From the NCBI GenBank assembly GCA_016710635.1, contig JADJVL010000020.1, positions 8,204 through 72,203 on the forward strand: a stretch of DNA of 64,000 nt, read 5' to 3'. Every line of letters starts with the position of its first letter. The stretch's first letter is position 1. Position numbers and translations under genes: made by a program. Under the pieces are notes generated by a model. That model saw only the letters and a program-made list of their open reading frames with translations, was not told where the DNA came from and searched no databases. This document shows positions 10,282 to 19,097 of this stretch, in pieces. This stretch comes from Holophagaceae bacterium. Lineage in GTDB: Bacteria; Acidobacteriota; Holophagae; Holophagales; Holophagaceae.

Positions 10282-11436
10282 CTACTCCACCACCAGCACC
10301 TGGTCCTTGCCCTGCATCTTGGCTTTCAGCAGGGCGAGGTCCGCCGCGTCCAGGAGACGCTGGGCGCCGTCCGCATGTTCCGGGAACGCCGCCACGCCGA
10401 TGCTCACGGAGAGCGGAATCAGCCTTCCATCCCCTTCGAGGGGAGCTTCCCGCACCCGCTCCAGCAGGCGCTGCCCCAGTTTCGCGCCGCCCGTTGCGCT
10501 GGCGCCCATCAACAGGATGCAGAACTCGTCCCCGCCGTACCGGTAGAGCCGGTCCTGGCTCCGGATCAGATCCAGGGCGACCTCGGCGACCCGCTCCAGG
10601 GCCCGGCTTCCGGCGGAATGGCCGTTGGCGCTGTTGATGGCCTTCAGGTTGTCCACGTCCACGAAGAGCAGGGCCAGGGATTCCCCCCGCGCCGCGGCTT
10701 CCCGGACGCGGTTCGGCAGGTCCACCTCCAGGGCCCGGCGGTTCTGGGCCACGGTGAGGTCGTCCTTGAAGGAGAGCAGGCGGCTGCGCTCCAGGTCGTA
10801 GGCGTTCTCCAGGAGATTCTCCACTTCCTTGATCCACGACAGCACTCGGCTGGGCCGCCGGAGCCGGGGCCGCAACCGCATGATGCCCATGCGGGAATCC
10901 GGGCAGATCCAGTCCGCCTCGCCCTTCTCGACCAGGGCCTCGGCCTCGTCGAAGGGCAGCGGCGCTTCGGGAAAGCCTGTCCCGACCCGCTGATAGTAGG
11001 CGTCCTGGCCCCGGACCCAGATGCCTCCGGCTTCGGCCCCGCTGGAACGCGCCGCCTGCTCGAAGACCATGTGCAGCAGCTCGTCGAGGCTCGCCGAATG
11101 GAGCATCTGCCGGAGCCAGCCTTCGGCGCCCAGTTCCCGGGAACGCAGGCGGAGCAGGGCGCCCCGGGCCGCCTGCACGGGATTGCTGGAGCGGAGCACC
11201 CAGCCCGGCCGGTGGAGGAGCACGTGGCTGGCATCCTCGGCACTCGCCTCCCCGACCCACCAGAGCACATCAGTGGCTTCCGGGGGGATCAGGTTGATGT
11301 CGAGCCGCTCGGCGATGATCAGGTAGATCCCTTCACCCTTGGGCTCGTCCCGTTCGAAGCCCGCCTCCCGCAGGACGGCTTCCAGGGCCCCGGCCTGGGG
11401 ATCCGGCCGCGTCTGGAGCCACTTGATGCGGGGCAC
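10282..11436 (-). CDS. Diguanylate cyclase (GGDEF domain) with novel N-terminal region
   Basis: A 384-residue protein predicted to make cyclic di-GMP from two GTP. The catalytic domain occupies about residues 215-384. It has an intact 'YGGDEF' active site, the upstream 'FVDVDNLKAINSANGHSAGSRAL' segment, and an inhibitory I-site RSQD exactly five residues before GGDEF, implying product feedback. The first about 200 residues are soluble and not recognised; residues about 120-200 could be a GAF-like sensor. The start is a GTG at 11436 with no alternative ATG nearby. It lies 9 bases after a large unknown gene, so the two probably form an operon, which is divergent from pilB. Confidence 0.88.
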   Translation of the reverse strand: MPRIKWLQTRPDPQAGALEAVLREAGFERDEPKGEGIYLIIAERLDINLIPPEATDVLWWVGEASAEDASHVLLHRPGWVLRSSNPVQAARGALLRLRSRELGAEGWLRQMLHSASLDELLHMVFEQAARSSGAEAGGIWVRGQDAYYQRVGTGFPEAPLPFDEAEALVEKGEADWICPDSRMGIMRLRPRLRRPSRVLSWIKEVENLLENAYDLERSRLLSFKDDLTVAQNRRALEVDLPNRVREAAARGESLALLFVDVDNLKAINSANGHSAGSRALERVAEVALDLIRSQDRLYRYGGDEFCILLMGASATGGAKLGQRLLERVREAPLEGDGRLIPLSVSIGVAAFPEHADGAQRLLDAADLALLKAKMQGKDQVLVVE

Positions 11437-11445
11437 CCGGAGTCC

Positions 11446-13410
11446 TCAGCCCAGGGCGGCTTCGAGCCGGGCGGCGAGGCGGTCCAGGTGGGAGGCCAGG
11501 GCGTCGAGGGGGCCCGCGGCCTCGCGGGTCCCCCGTTCGGAACGGACCCACCGCTTCAGGAGCGCGAGGGCCTGGGGATCCCGCACCCCGAGCTTCTTGG
11601 TGGACTGGATGAGCCGGTGGGCCAGGCGCGTCCGGTCCCCGCTTTCCTTGGGCGTTTCCCGGAGCTGGAGGCTGAGGCGCTGGGAGTCCCTGGCCACCAT
11701 CAGGTCATGGCGGATCAGGGGCACCCGGGCGTTGATGCGCAGCAGGAAGAGCTCGAGGTAGCGGAGCAGTTCGCCCACCACCTCGGTGCCATCGGTGAGG
11801 GCGCGTTCGATGTCGCTGGGGTCCTCCAGGATCCGGGCGAGGGAGGAGGTCAGGCGCTCCATCTCCGCCCGGTCCTGGGTCCGGATCAGGAGGAACTCGG
11901 GGCTACGGCGGAAGGCGACCACCTGGTTCTGGGCCTGGGACAGGGTCAAGGCCAGGCGCGGCCAGTCCTTGAGCTCCAACTGGACCTGGAGCTGGCTCAG
12001 CACGGGATCCAGCAGCTCCCAGAGCCGGTGCAGGCGCTGGCGCAGGCGGTCGCCCTCCTCGGTCAGGGAGGGCGAATCGGGGAACATGCGCTGGCGGAGC
12101 TCCGGGGAGAAGAGCCCCACCAGGTCGCCCATGAGCTGGCGCTGGTGGTTCACCAGCAGCGCCTTGAGATTGTCGAGGGTGAGGGCGAGGTGGTCCGAGT
12201 CGTTGAGGGCCAGGGCCTGCTGCAGCAGGCCGCGGATGGTGCTCTGGTCCTGGAGGAGCGTCAGCACGGCCTGGCGCAGAAACGCCGTGAGCAGCAGGGT
12301 CTCTTCCGCGCCCTTGGGCAGGCCTTCCGCGGCCTGGGGCTGGTAGACCCGATCCGCCAGCCGGCCCAGCTCGGTCTCGATCACATAGAAGGTGGGGATG
12401 ACCGCATACCGTTCCGGCGTGGACATGCTCGCCGCGGGGGGGATCGGCTCGATCAGGCTCAGCAGGGCCAGATGGGAGGCGAGGCCCCGGGCCACGATGC
12501 GGAAGGCGGCCGGGTGGGTCTGGCGCAGGCCCTTGAGCAGCCTGCGGACCTCCGCAGGCATGGCCTGCTGGAGCATGTGCTCGTCATAGCGCGGCAGGGT
12601 CCAGGCCAGGTGGTTCCAGAGCCATTGCAGGCTGCCCCGCACCTGCTCCACGGCCGGCCAGTGGATCCCACGGTCCAAGGGGCGCAGCAGGATCAGCCGG
12701 AGGGAGGCCAGCACATGCTGGACCAGCATGAGGGGTTCGACCCGGGACCGGGTGGCTTCCGGCACGAAGCCCTCGAGCACCTCCACCAGCCGCTGGACGG
12801 CTTCGATGGGCCGGCCGCCGCCCCCCTGGAGCGCGCGGTTGAGGACCTTCATCTGGGCGTTCAGGCGGGCGACCCGGGCCTCCCCGCCTTCGCCCTGCTC
12901 CAGGACGGTCAGCAGGTCCCGGATCTTGTCCTTCCGGTCCTGGACGAAGACCGACCAGTGCTCCTGGAGCTCGGCCTGCCCCTCCCGCCCGAAGCTGGTG
13001 GACATCGTGCGCAGGGACGCGATCAGGTTCAGGAGGTGCACCACCCATTCGGGCTCCTCGTTGAGCTCCATCACCTCCATGTTCGCCTCCTCGGCGAGTT
13101 CGCCGAGCTCCGTGAGGCTGTGGGTGAGGACGAGTCCCATGGCGGCGCGGGCCTCCCCCAGGCGGCGATCCGAGAACTGGTTGAGGAAGGCGAGGAAGAG
13201 TCCGTAGGAGCGCCGCAGCCTCGCCAGCTGGGGCGAGTCCGAGCTCGGGACGATCAACGCCGGCGCAGGCTGGACGAGGGGTTCGAGACCCCCGGGGCCG
13301 AGGTCGAGGATCTCCTGGAGCAGGGCCAGGTCCTGCCGGGACAGGCCCTTTTCCCTGACCAGTTCCCGGGCCAGGTTCAACCGCTGGGGGCCGCCGTCCA
13401 TGGAAGACAT
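11446..13410 (-). CDS. Large helical protein of unknown function, next to pilB
   Basis: I do not recognise this protein of about 654 residues. It looks almost entirely alpha-helical, rich in Leu, Arg, Glu and Gln, with no membrane segment, no signal peptide and few Cys. No nucleotide-binding motif is visible. Codon use and a long intact frame argue that it is real. It shares a transcript with a diguanylate cyclase and is divergent from pilB-pilT-pilC, which suggests a role in pilus or c-di-GMP control; this rests on position only. The start is uncertain: ATG 13410 is used here, and an in-frame ATG at 13452 would add 14 Arg-rich residues and run over the likely pilB promoter. Confidence 0.7.
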   Translation of the reverse strand: MSSMDGGPQRLNLARELVREKGLSRQDLALLQEILDLGPGGLEPLVQPAPALIVPSSDSPQLARLRRSYGLFLAFLNQFSDRRLGEARAAMGLVLTHSLTELGELAEEANMEVMELNEEPEWVVHLLNLIASLRTMSTSFGREGQAELQEHWSVFVQDRKDKIRDLLTVLEQGEGGEARVARLNAQMKVLNRALQGGGGRPIEAVQRLVEVLEGFVPEATRSRVEPLMLVQHVLASLRLILLRPLDRGIHWPAVEQVRGSLQWLWNHLAWTLPRYDEHMLQQAMPAEVRRLLKGLRQTHPAAFRIVARGLASHLALLSLIEPIPPAASMSTPERYAVIPTFYVIETELGRLADRVYQPQAAEGLPKGAEETLLLTAFLRQAVLTLLQDQSTIRGLLQQALALNDSDHLALTLDNLKALLVNHQRQLMGDLVGLFSPELRQRMFPDSPSLTEEGDRLRQRLHRLWELLDPVLSQLQVQLELKDWPRLALTLSQAQNQVVAFRRSPEFLLIRTQDRAEMERLTSSLARILEDPSDIERALTDGTEVVGELLRYLELFLLRINARVPLIRHDLMVARDSQRLSLQLRETPKESGDRTRLAHRLIQSTKKLGVRDPQALALLKRWVRSERGTREAAGPLDALASHLDRLAARLEAALG

Positions 13411-13439
13411 GCTCAAGAGAATATCCCGGTCGCGGAATC

Positions 13440-13468
13440 TTGCTAGGCGCATCCCTTGTTTCTAAAGT
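13440..13468 (+). promoter_or_regulatory. Likely sigma-70 promoter for pilB-pilT-pilC
   Basis: TTGCTA (13440-13445), a 17-base spacer and TAAAGT (13463-13468) lie 32 bases upstream of the pilB GTG. The unknown divergent gene begins immediately upstream, so its own promoter must be very close or overlapping. Confidence 0.55.
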
Positions 13469-13500
13469 GCTACCATTCATCACCCATCCGGAGGCAACCT

Positions 13501-15339
13501 GTGGCCAGCAAGCTCGGCGAAATGCTCGTCAAGGCCCAGCTCATCAGCCAGGAGCAGCTTGAAGAGGCGATGAAGATCCAGCGCCGGGAAGGTGGAAAGC
13601 TAGGCACCCTGGTGGTCCGGCAGGGATTCTGCTCGGACCAGGACATCGTCAGCTTCCTGGGCATGCAGTACGGCGTGCCGGCCGCGGACCTGGACCAGTG
13701 GCCCGCCATCGAACCGAGCGTCATCGCCCTGGTCCCCGCCGATCTCGCCATGAAGCATAAGGTCCTGCCCCTGCAGCGTTCGGGCAATGTTCTGACCCTG
13801 GCCATGTCGGATCCGACGGACATCTTCGCCATGGACGACATCCGGTTCCACACGGGCTACAACGTGGATCCCGTGGTTTCCAGCGAGATGGGGCTGGCCC
13901 GGGCCATCGAGCGCTACTACGGCGGCGCCTCGGGGCTGCGCCTGCGGGAGGACGGGCCGCGCTCCAGCAGCGCCCAATCCGCCGCCATGCCCCAGGGCGG
14001 GACGCAGAGCACCTCCCCCTTCAATTTCGACGATCCGGGCGGCGAGGCCCTGGACCTCAAGTCCCTCGAGGACGAGCTGGGGGACACGGACACCGAATTC
14101 GACGCGGTGGGGGACGACGAGGAGAGCGTCAACGTCAACGCCCTCAAGGCCGGCAGCGAGGACGCCCCGGTGGTGCGCCTGGTGAACATGGTGCTCATCG
14201 ACGCCATCCGGAAGGGCGCCTCGGACATCCACATCGAGCCCTACGAGAAGCACTACCGCATCCGGTTCCGCATCGACGGCCTGCTCATGGAGGTCATGCG
14301 GCCCAACCTGAAGCTGAAGGATCCCCTCACCAGCCGCGTGAAGATCCTGGCCAAGCTCAACATCGCCGAGAAGCGCCTGCCCCAGGACGGCCGCATCAAG
14401 CTGCGGGTCAACATGAGCGGCAAGCAGAAGACCATCGACTACCGGGTCTCCGTGCTGCCCTGCCTTTTCGGGGAGAAGATCGTCCTGCGGCTCCTGGACA
14501 GCGACAAGCTGATGCTGGACCTCACCAAGCTGGGCTTCGAGCCCGAAAGCCTGGAGCGTTGGGACCGCCAGATCTCCAAGCCCTACGGCATGGTGCTGGT
14601 GACCGGGCCCACGGGGTCGGGCAAGACCAACACCCTCTATTCGTCCATCGCGAAACTCAACACCGCGGACGTGAACATCATGACCGCCGAGGACCCCGTC
14701 GAATTCAATTTCGCCGGCATCAACCAGGTCCAGATGAAGGAGCAGATCGGCCTCAATTTCGCGGCCGCCCTGCGCTCCTTCCTCCGGCAGGATCCCAACA
14801 TCATCCTGGTGGGAGAGATCCGGGACTTTGAGACCGCCGAGATCGCCATCAAGGCCTCCCTCACCGGCCATCTCGTGCTGTCGACGCTCCACACGAACGA
14901 CGCGCCCAGCACCATCAACCGCCTCATGAACATGGGCGTGGAGCCCTTCCTGGTGGCCACATCGGTGAACATCATCTGCGCCCAGCGCCTCGTCCGACGG
15001 CTTTGCGCGAACTGCAAGGGGCCGGACGCGCACCCGCCCATGCCCGAAGCCCTCCTGAAGGTCGGCTTCACCGAGCAGGAGACCAAGACCATCAAGCTCC
15101 TGGGCATCAAGGGCTGTGAGACCTGCAACAGCAAGGGCTACAAGGGCCGGGTCGGACTCTACGAGATCCTTGAGATGTCCGAGACCCTGAAGGACATGGT
15201 CCTGACGGGAGCCTCGGCCATCGAACTGCGGGAGCAGGCGGTGAAGGAGGGGATGATCACCCTCCGCCGCTCCGGCTGCCGCAAGGTGCTGGACGGCGTG
15301 ACCACCATCGAAGAAATCGTTCGGGAAACCGTGCTTTGA
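13501..15339 (+). CDS. pilB: Type IV pilus assembly ATPase PilB
   Basis: A 612-residue cytoplasmic hexameric ATPase that powers pilus extension. Residues 1-150 form the N-terminal MshEN/GspE-N type domain (LGEMLVKAQLISQEQLEEAM). The ATPase domain shows Walker A 'GPTGSGKTNTLYSS', the Asp box 'MTAEDPVEF', Walker B 'IILVGEIRDFETAE' and the His box 'GHLVLSTLHTNDAP'. A tetracysteine zinc motif (CANC ... CETC) lies near residue 500-555. GTG 13501 is preceded by GGAGG and gives the normal start; the open frame upstream has no start signal. pilT follows after 37 bases. Confidence 0.95.
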   Translation: MASKLGEMLVKAQLISQEQLEEAMKIQRREGGKLGTLVVRQGFCSDQDIVSFLGMQYGVPAADLDQWPAIEPSVIALVPADLAMKHKVLPLQRSGNVLTLAMSDPTDIFAMDDIRFHTGYNVDPVVSSEMGLARAIERYYGGASGLRLREDGPRSSSAQSAAMPQGGTQSTSPFNFDDPGGEALDLKSLEDELGDTDTEFDAVGDDEESVNVNALKAGSEDAPVVRLVNMVLIDAIRKGASDIHIEPYEKHYRIRFRIDGLLMEVMRPNLKLKDPLTSRVKILAKLNIAEKRLPQDGRIKLRVNMSGKQKTIDYRVSVLPCLFGEKIVLRLLDSDKLMLDLTKLGFEPESLERWDRQISKPYGMVLVTGPTGSGKTNTLYSSIAKLNTADVNIMTAEDPVEFNFAGINQVQMKEQIGLNFAAALRSFLRQDPNIILVGEIRDFETAEIAIKASLTGHLVLSTLHTNDAPSTINRLMNMGVEPFLVATSVNIICAQRLVRRLCANCKGPDAHPPMPEALLKVGFTEQETKTIKLLGIKGCETCNSKGYKGRVGLYEILEMSETLKDMVLTGASAIELREQAVKEGMITLRRSGCRKVLDGVTTIEEIVRETVL

Positions 15340-15376
15340 CCCGCAGTGAACGCCGCCTTACAGGAAAGGGGAACCC

Positions 15377-16549
15377 ATGAGTGAAGGCAATCAATATGTC
15401 GTTCCGCTCCAGCAGCTGCTGAAGACGATGGTGGAGTACGGAGGCACGGACCTCCACATCACCACCGATACCGCGCCGCAGGTCCGCATCGACAGCCGCA
15501 TGGTGCCGCTGAAGCTGCCCCCCCTTGATGCCTCCCAGACCCGGTGGCTCTGCTACGGCGTGATGACCGATCAGCAGAAACACCGTCTCGAGGAGGATCT
15601 CGAGGTGGATTTCTCCTTCGGCCTGCAGGGTGTGGCCCGCTTCCGCGCCAACGTCTTCAACCAGCGCGGCGCCACCGCTGGCGTCTTCCGGACCATCCCG
15701 GAAAACATCCGGAGCTTCGAGCAGCTCAATCTGCCCCCCGCGGTCCAGTTCCTCTGCGACAAGCCCCGCGGGCTGGTGCTCGTGACTGGCGTGACCGGGT
15801 CAGGTAAATCCACGACCCTGGCCGCCATGATCGACAAGATCAATGACACGGAGCCCCTGCACATCCTGACCATCGAGGACCCGGTGGAATACGTGCACCG
15901 CCACAAGCGCTGCATCGTGAACCAGCGGGAGATCCACGCCGACACCCACAGCTTCAAGAAGGCGCTCCGGTCAGCCCTCCGCCAGGATCCCGACGTGGTG
16001 CTGGTGGGCGAGATGCGCGACCTGGAGACCATCGAATCCGCCCTGACCATCGCGGAGACGGGCCACTTGACCTTCGGGACCCTGCACACGAGTTCCTGCG
16101 TCCAGACCATCAACCGAGTCATCGACGTGTTCCCCAGCCACCAGCAGGCCCAGGTCCGGGCCCAGCTCTCGCTGGTGCTGGAAGGCGTGATCTGCCAGTC
16201 CCTCATTCCCAAGTCCAGCGGCAAGGGGCGGGCCCTGGCCCTCGAGGTGATGATCCCGAATCCCGCCATCCGGAACCTCATGCGGGAGGACAAGATCCAT
16301 CAGATCTACGGCGTGATGCAGACCGGGCAGATGAAGTACGGCATGCAGACCTTCAACCAGAGCCTGGCGGATTGCGTCATGAAGGGCGACATCACCCAGG
16401 ACGTGGCCATGAGCTATTCGTCCAACCACGACGAACTGCGCGAGTTGATCAACCGGGGCGTCGGCACCGTGGGCTCCGCCCCGCCACCGCCCCCCAAGAA
16501 GGACGGCAGCCCCCTCCTCGGGGGCCGCAACCCGAACATCAAGTACTGA
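15377..16549 (+). CDS. pilT: Type IV pilus retraction ATPase PilT
   Basis: A 390-residue ATPase that depolymerises pili to drive twitching. It shows Walker A 'GVTGSGKSTTLAAM', the Asp box 'LTIEDPVEYVH', Walker B 'VVLVGEMRDLETIE' and the His box 'GHLTFGTLHTSS'. The PilT-specific 'AIRNLMRED' motif, required for retraction, is present. PilB lacks that motif, which separates the two. A Pro-rich tail (APPPPPKK) extends the C-terminus beyond the usual 345-370 residues. It starts with ATG after AAAGGGGAA and sits between pilB and pilC. Confidence 0.96.
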   Translation: MSEGNQYVVPLQQLLKTMVEYGGTDLHITTDTAPQVRIDSRMVPLKLPPLDASQTRWLCYGVMTDQQKHRLEEDLEVDFSFGLQGVARFRANVFNQRGATAGVFRTIPENIRSFEQLNLPPAVQFLCDKPRGLVLVTGVTGSGKSTTLAAMIDKINDTEPLHILTIEDPVEYVHRHKRCIVNQREIHADTHSFKKALRSALRQDPDVVLVGEMRDLETIESALTIAETGHLTFGTLHTSSCVQTINRVIDVFPSHQQAQVRAQLSLVLEGVICQSLIPKSSGKGRALALEVMIPNPAIRNLMREDKIHQIYGVMQTGQMKYGMQTFNQSLADCVMKGDITQDVAMSYSSNHDELRELINRGVGTVGSAPPPPPKKDGSPLLGGRNPNIKY

Positions 16550-16632
16550 AGATTACCCGGGCACTTCCATCAGGTTGCGGCAAGGCCTATGCTTGAACCC
16601 AAGACGCACACCACAGGTTGACGCGAGGTTTT

Positions 16633-17835
16633 ATGCCTGCATATGCATGGAAGGGTAAGAACCGGTTGGGGGAGGTCCAGGAAGGCATCCTGGTCTCCGA
16701 CTCCAAGGATGCCGCCTCGATCACCCTGCGACGGAATGGCATCCAGGTCATCAGCGTCAAGGCCCAGTCGGCCAGTTCCGGCAAATCCTTCGGGAAGGTC
16801 AGCCAGAAGGATCTGGCCATCTTCACCCGCCAGTTCAGCGTCATGATCGACGCCGGCCTCCCCCTGGTGCAGTGCCTCGAAATCCTCGGGTCCCAGCAGC
16901 AGGACAAGGGCTTCGCCAAGACCCTGAATGCCGTCCGGCAGGACGTGGAGCAGGGCTCGACGCTGCAGGCGGCGCTTTCGAAGCACCCCAGGGCCTTCAG
17001 CGACCTCTACGTCAACATGGTCGGCGCCGGGGAATCCGGCGGCATCCTGGACGTCATCCTTCAGCGCCTCTCCCAGTACATCGAGAAGGCCGTGAAGCTG
17101 AACGCCAAGGTGAAGAGCGCGATGACCTACCCCATCGCCGTGATCGGCATCGCCACCATTGTGGTGGTGGTGATCATGGTGAAGGTCATCCCCGTCTTCG
17201 CGGCCATGTACGAAGGCCTCGGGTCCACGCTGCCCCTGCCGACCCGCATCTGCATCGGGCTCTCCAACATCCTCATCCGATACAGCTACCTGGTCGTCCT
17301 CTTCATCGGCATCGCCGTCTTCGGCACCCGTCAGTACTACAGGACCCCTACGGGGAAACTCCAGATCGATACGATCTTGCTGAAGATTCCCGTGCTGGGG
17401 GACTTGCTCCTGAAGGTCGGCGTGGCCCGTTTCTGCCGCACCCTAGGAACATTGACCGCGTCCGGTGTGCCGATCCTTGAGGGCATGGAGATCACGGCCC
17501 GGACCGCTGGCAACCTTGTCATCCAAAACGCCATCCTCAAGGCCCGTGAGGCGGTGGAGCAGGGGCGCAACATCTCAGCACCCCTCTCCGAGACCAAGGT
17601 CTTCCCGCCCATGGTGATCCACATGGTCGCCGTGGGCGAGGCGACCGGCGCCCTGGACAACATGCTGGCCAAGGTCGCGGACTTCTATGAGGACGAGGTG
17701 GACAACGCCGTGGCGGCTCTCACCTCCCTCATGGAACCCATCATGATCGCCATCCTGGGCGGCATCATTGGATTCATCGTGATCGCCATGTACATGCCGA
17801 TCTTTGGCCTGGCTTCTGCTTTCGATAAGAGCTGA
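16633..17835 (+). CDS. pilC: Type IV pilus inner-membrane platform protein PilC
   Basis: A 400-residue polytopic protein of the GspF/PilC family that couples the PilB/PilT motors to pilin. It has two copies of the GspF domain (about residues 65-190 and 270-395), each with 'FTRQFSVMIDAGLPLVQCLEIL' or 'FCRTLGTLTASGVPILEGMEI' and '...VGEATGALDNML' signatures. Three membrane helices lie at about 165-190, 215-235 and 370-395. ATG 16633 follows GAGG; the TTG 15 bases upstream is less likely. It ends 27 bases before a pilin gene. Confidence 0.95.
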   Translation: MPAYAWKGKNRLGEVQEGILVSDSKDAASITLRRNGIQVISVKAQSASSGKSFGKVSQKDLAIFTRQFSVMIDAGLPLVQCLEILGSQQQDKGFAKTLNAVRQDVEQGSTLQAALSKHPRAFSDLYVNMVGAGESGGILDVILQRLSQYIEKAVKLNAKVKSAMTYPIAVIGIATIVVVVIMVKVIPVFAAMYEGLGSTLPLPTRICIGLSNILIRYSYLVVLFIGIAVFGTRQYYRTPTGKLQIDTILLKIPVLGDLLLKVGVARFCRTLGTLTASGVPILEGMEITARTAGNLVIQNAILKAREAVEQGRNISAPLSETKVFPPMVIHMVAVGEATGALDNMLAKVADFYEDEVDNAVAALTSLMEPIMIAILGGIIGFIVIAMYMPIFGLASAFDKS

Positions 17836-17862
17836 GGCTTGTCCTCGCAGAGGAGAACGAAG

Positions 17863-18276
17863 ATGAAGCGACGGAAGAATGCCCTTGGATTCTCGCTGAT
17901 CGAACTGCTGGTGGTGCTCGCCATCATCGGCGCCATCTCCGCCATCGCCATCCCGACACTGCTGGGTCAACGCAAGAAGGCCCGCCTCATCGGAGATGCC
18001 CAGACCAACTGCAAGGTCTTGGCGATGGGACTGGAAAGCGTGAAGGCCGAGAACGGACTTTTTGGAGCGGCGGGTGCCAAGGCTACCTGGGACAAGACTG
18101 GGCTCAAGAGCGGGACAGACCTCGTCAAGTCCTTCCAGCCGAAGGGCAATACCCACATGACATATGAACTTGAAATCACGGGCACCGGCCTGACGTATGA
18201 CCTCACCGTGAGTGAGAACGGGACGAAAGTCTATGTCACGGATCAGACCGGCCGGCAGATCTACCCAGCCCCCTGA
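17863..18276 (+). CDS. Type IV pilin-like protein (first of two pilins)
   Basis: A 137-residue prepilin. The short basic leader MKRRKNALG is cut before FSLIELLVVLAIIGAISAI, the classic N-methylated hydrophobic helix with Glu5. A globular domain of about 100 residues follows, with only one Cys, so no C-terminal disulfide loop is expected. It is the last gene of the pilB-pilT-pilC transcript, preceded by AGAGGAG. It differs in its globular part from the convergent pilA 186 bases downstream, so it may be a minor or alternative pilin. Hairpins separate the two pilin genes. Confidence 0.92.
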   Translation: MKRRKNALGFSLIELLVVLAIIGAISAIAIPTLLGQRKKARLIGDAQTNCKVLAMGLESVKAENGLFGAAGAKATWDKTGLKSGTDLVKSFQPKGNTHMTYELEITGTGLTYDLTVSENGTKVYVTDQTGRQIYPAP

Positions 18277-18299
18277 CCTTCTAAGTTTTCTTCCGCATC

Positions 18300-18331
18300 A
18301 ATGAAAAGGCCCCCGGGACGGGGCCTTCATT
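18300..18331 (+). terminator. Hairpin downstream of the first pilin gene
   Basis: AATGAA-AA-GGCCCC pairs with GGGGCCTTCATT, giving a 12-bp stem with a two-base bulge, 23 bases after the stop. There is no T-run, so termination would be weak or would work with the next hairpin. Confidence 0.6.
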
Positions 18332-18413
18332 GTCGTGAGTCCCCGCCCGAGCTGGGATGGGAAACTGTCATTGAAGCCCACTTACTGAAGTGCATCGACG
18401 AACGCTTCATATA

Positions 18414-18445
18414 AAAAAACCTCCGGGTCGCCCCGGAGGTTTTTT
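18414..18445. terminator. Bidirectional terminator between the two pilin genes
   Basis: A six-A tract, an 8-bp stem (CCTCCGGG / CCCGGAGG), a 4-base loop and a six-T tract form a symmetrical terminator. It lies 16 bases past the pilA stop on the minus strand and also ends the plus-strand pil operon. Confidence 0.92.
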
Positions 18446-18461
18446 AAAGATTGGTTGAAGC

Positions 18462-18923
18462 CTAGTCGATGGCGACGACCTTGGTGACGACCGTGGGGGA
18501 ACCAGACTTCTTGTACTGCCCACGGACGATGACGGCGGGGTACGTATTGCCGGTCGCCTTGTCGCTGAAGTTCGCGATGGCATCCAGAGCGATCGAACCG
18601 TCCTTGGTGGGAGCGGTGCCGGCGCTGTAGGGGGTGGAGACGCCGCCATAGGGGTTCTTGGTGGCGGGGTACTTGTAGTTGCTCAGCGAAAGCACGGCGG
18701 AAACCACCGCGGTGGGCGTGGGCTGGGAACCGTTCTTGTCGCGGAGATCATCCGACACGCGGGCGATGTCGCCGGTGCAGTTGTTCACCAGGGATTCCAC
18801 CGCACGGATCTTGGCCTTCTCGCGCTGGCCGAGCAGGGCAGGGATGGCGATGGCGGCGATGATGCCGATGATCGCGAGGACGAGCAAGAGCTCGATCAGG
18901 GTGAAACCGGTCTGCTTCTTCAT
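18462..18923 (-). CDS. pilA: Type IV pilin, probable major subunit PilA
   Basis: A 153-residue prepilin. The 6-residue leader MKKQTG is followed by FTLIELLLVLAIIGIIAAIAIPAL, a canonical pilin helix with Glu5. The rest is a compact, Ser/Thr/Ala-rich globular domain with a single Cys. The gene is monocistronic, with a strong terminator, a near-perfect ribosome site (AAGGAGG, 5 bases before ATG) and a sigma-54 type promoter. Those are the features expected of a highly expressed major pilin. It converges with the pilBTC operon. Whether it forms adhesive or electron-conducting filaments cannot be judged from sequence; it is longer than the short Geobacter pilins. Confidence 0.93.
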   Translation of the reverse strand: MKKQTGFTLIELLLVLAIIGIIAAIAIPALLGQREKAKIRAVESLVNNCTGDIARVSDDLRDKNGSQPTPTAVVSAVLSLSNYKYPATKNPYGGVSTPYSAGTAPTKDGSIALDAIANFSDKATGNTYPAVIVRGQYKKSGSPTVVTKVVAID

Positions 18924-18955
18924 GAGGCCTCCTTGGGGCTGTTCAGAGCTTTCGA

Positions 18956-18971
18956 AGCCAGATTGGTGCCA
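18956..18971 (-). promoter_or_regulatory. Sigma-54 (-24/-12) promoter of pilA
   Basis: Read on the minus strand: TGGCAC, CAATC, TGGCT. The invariant GG and GC are separated by exactly ten bases, with one mismatch to the core consensus (TTGC becomes TGGC). The expected start point lies about 22 bases before the pilA ATG. The surrounding 100 bases are AT-rich, giving room for an activator site. Sigma-54 control of pilA through PilR is well established in other bacteria, and a PilR-like activator gene lies at 53.7 kb. Confidence 0.75.
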
Positions 18972-19097
18972 ACCAAAATTACAACTAGTTCTAAATAATT
19001 AGTTGAACAAATCTCTGAAATCATTGTACCGATTTCGGACTTTCTGGCGATTTGGACGCATTGCGTCCCTGTTCCGTCGACGACTGGACTGGGGGCG

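Noticed and set aside
10375..13446. A 1023-codon open frame on the plus strand
   Set aside because: It is antisense to the diguanylate cyclase and the large helical gene; its product is rich in Gly, Gln, His and Pro with no domain. It is a by-product of high GC codon use.
15377..17835. Assignment of pilT-pilC to a type II secretion system
   Set aside because: PilT has the retraction-specific motif and the genes lie with pilB and pilins; no gspD, gspL or gspM is present here.
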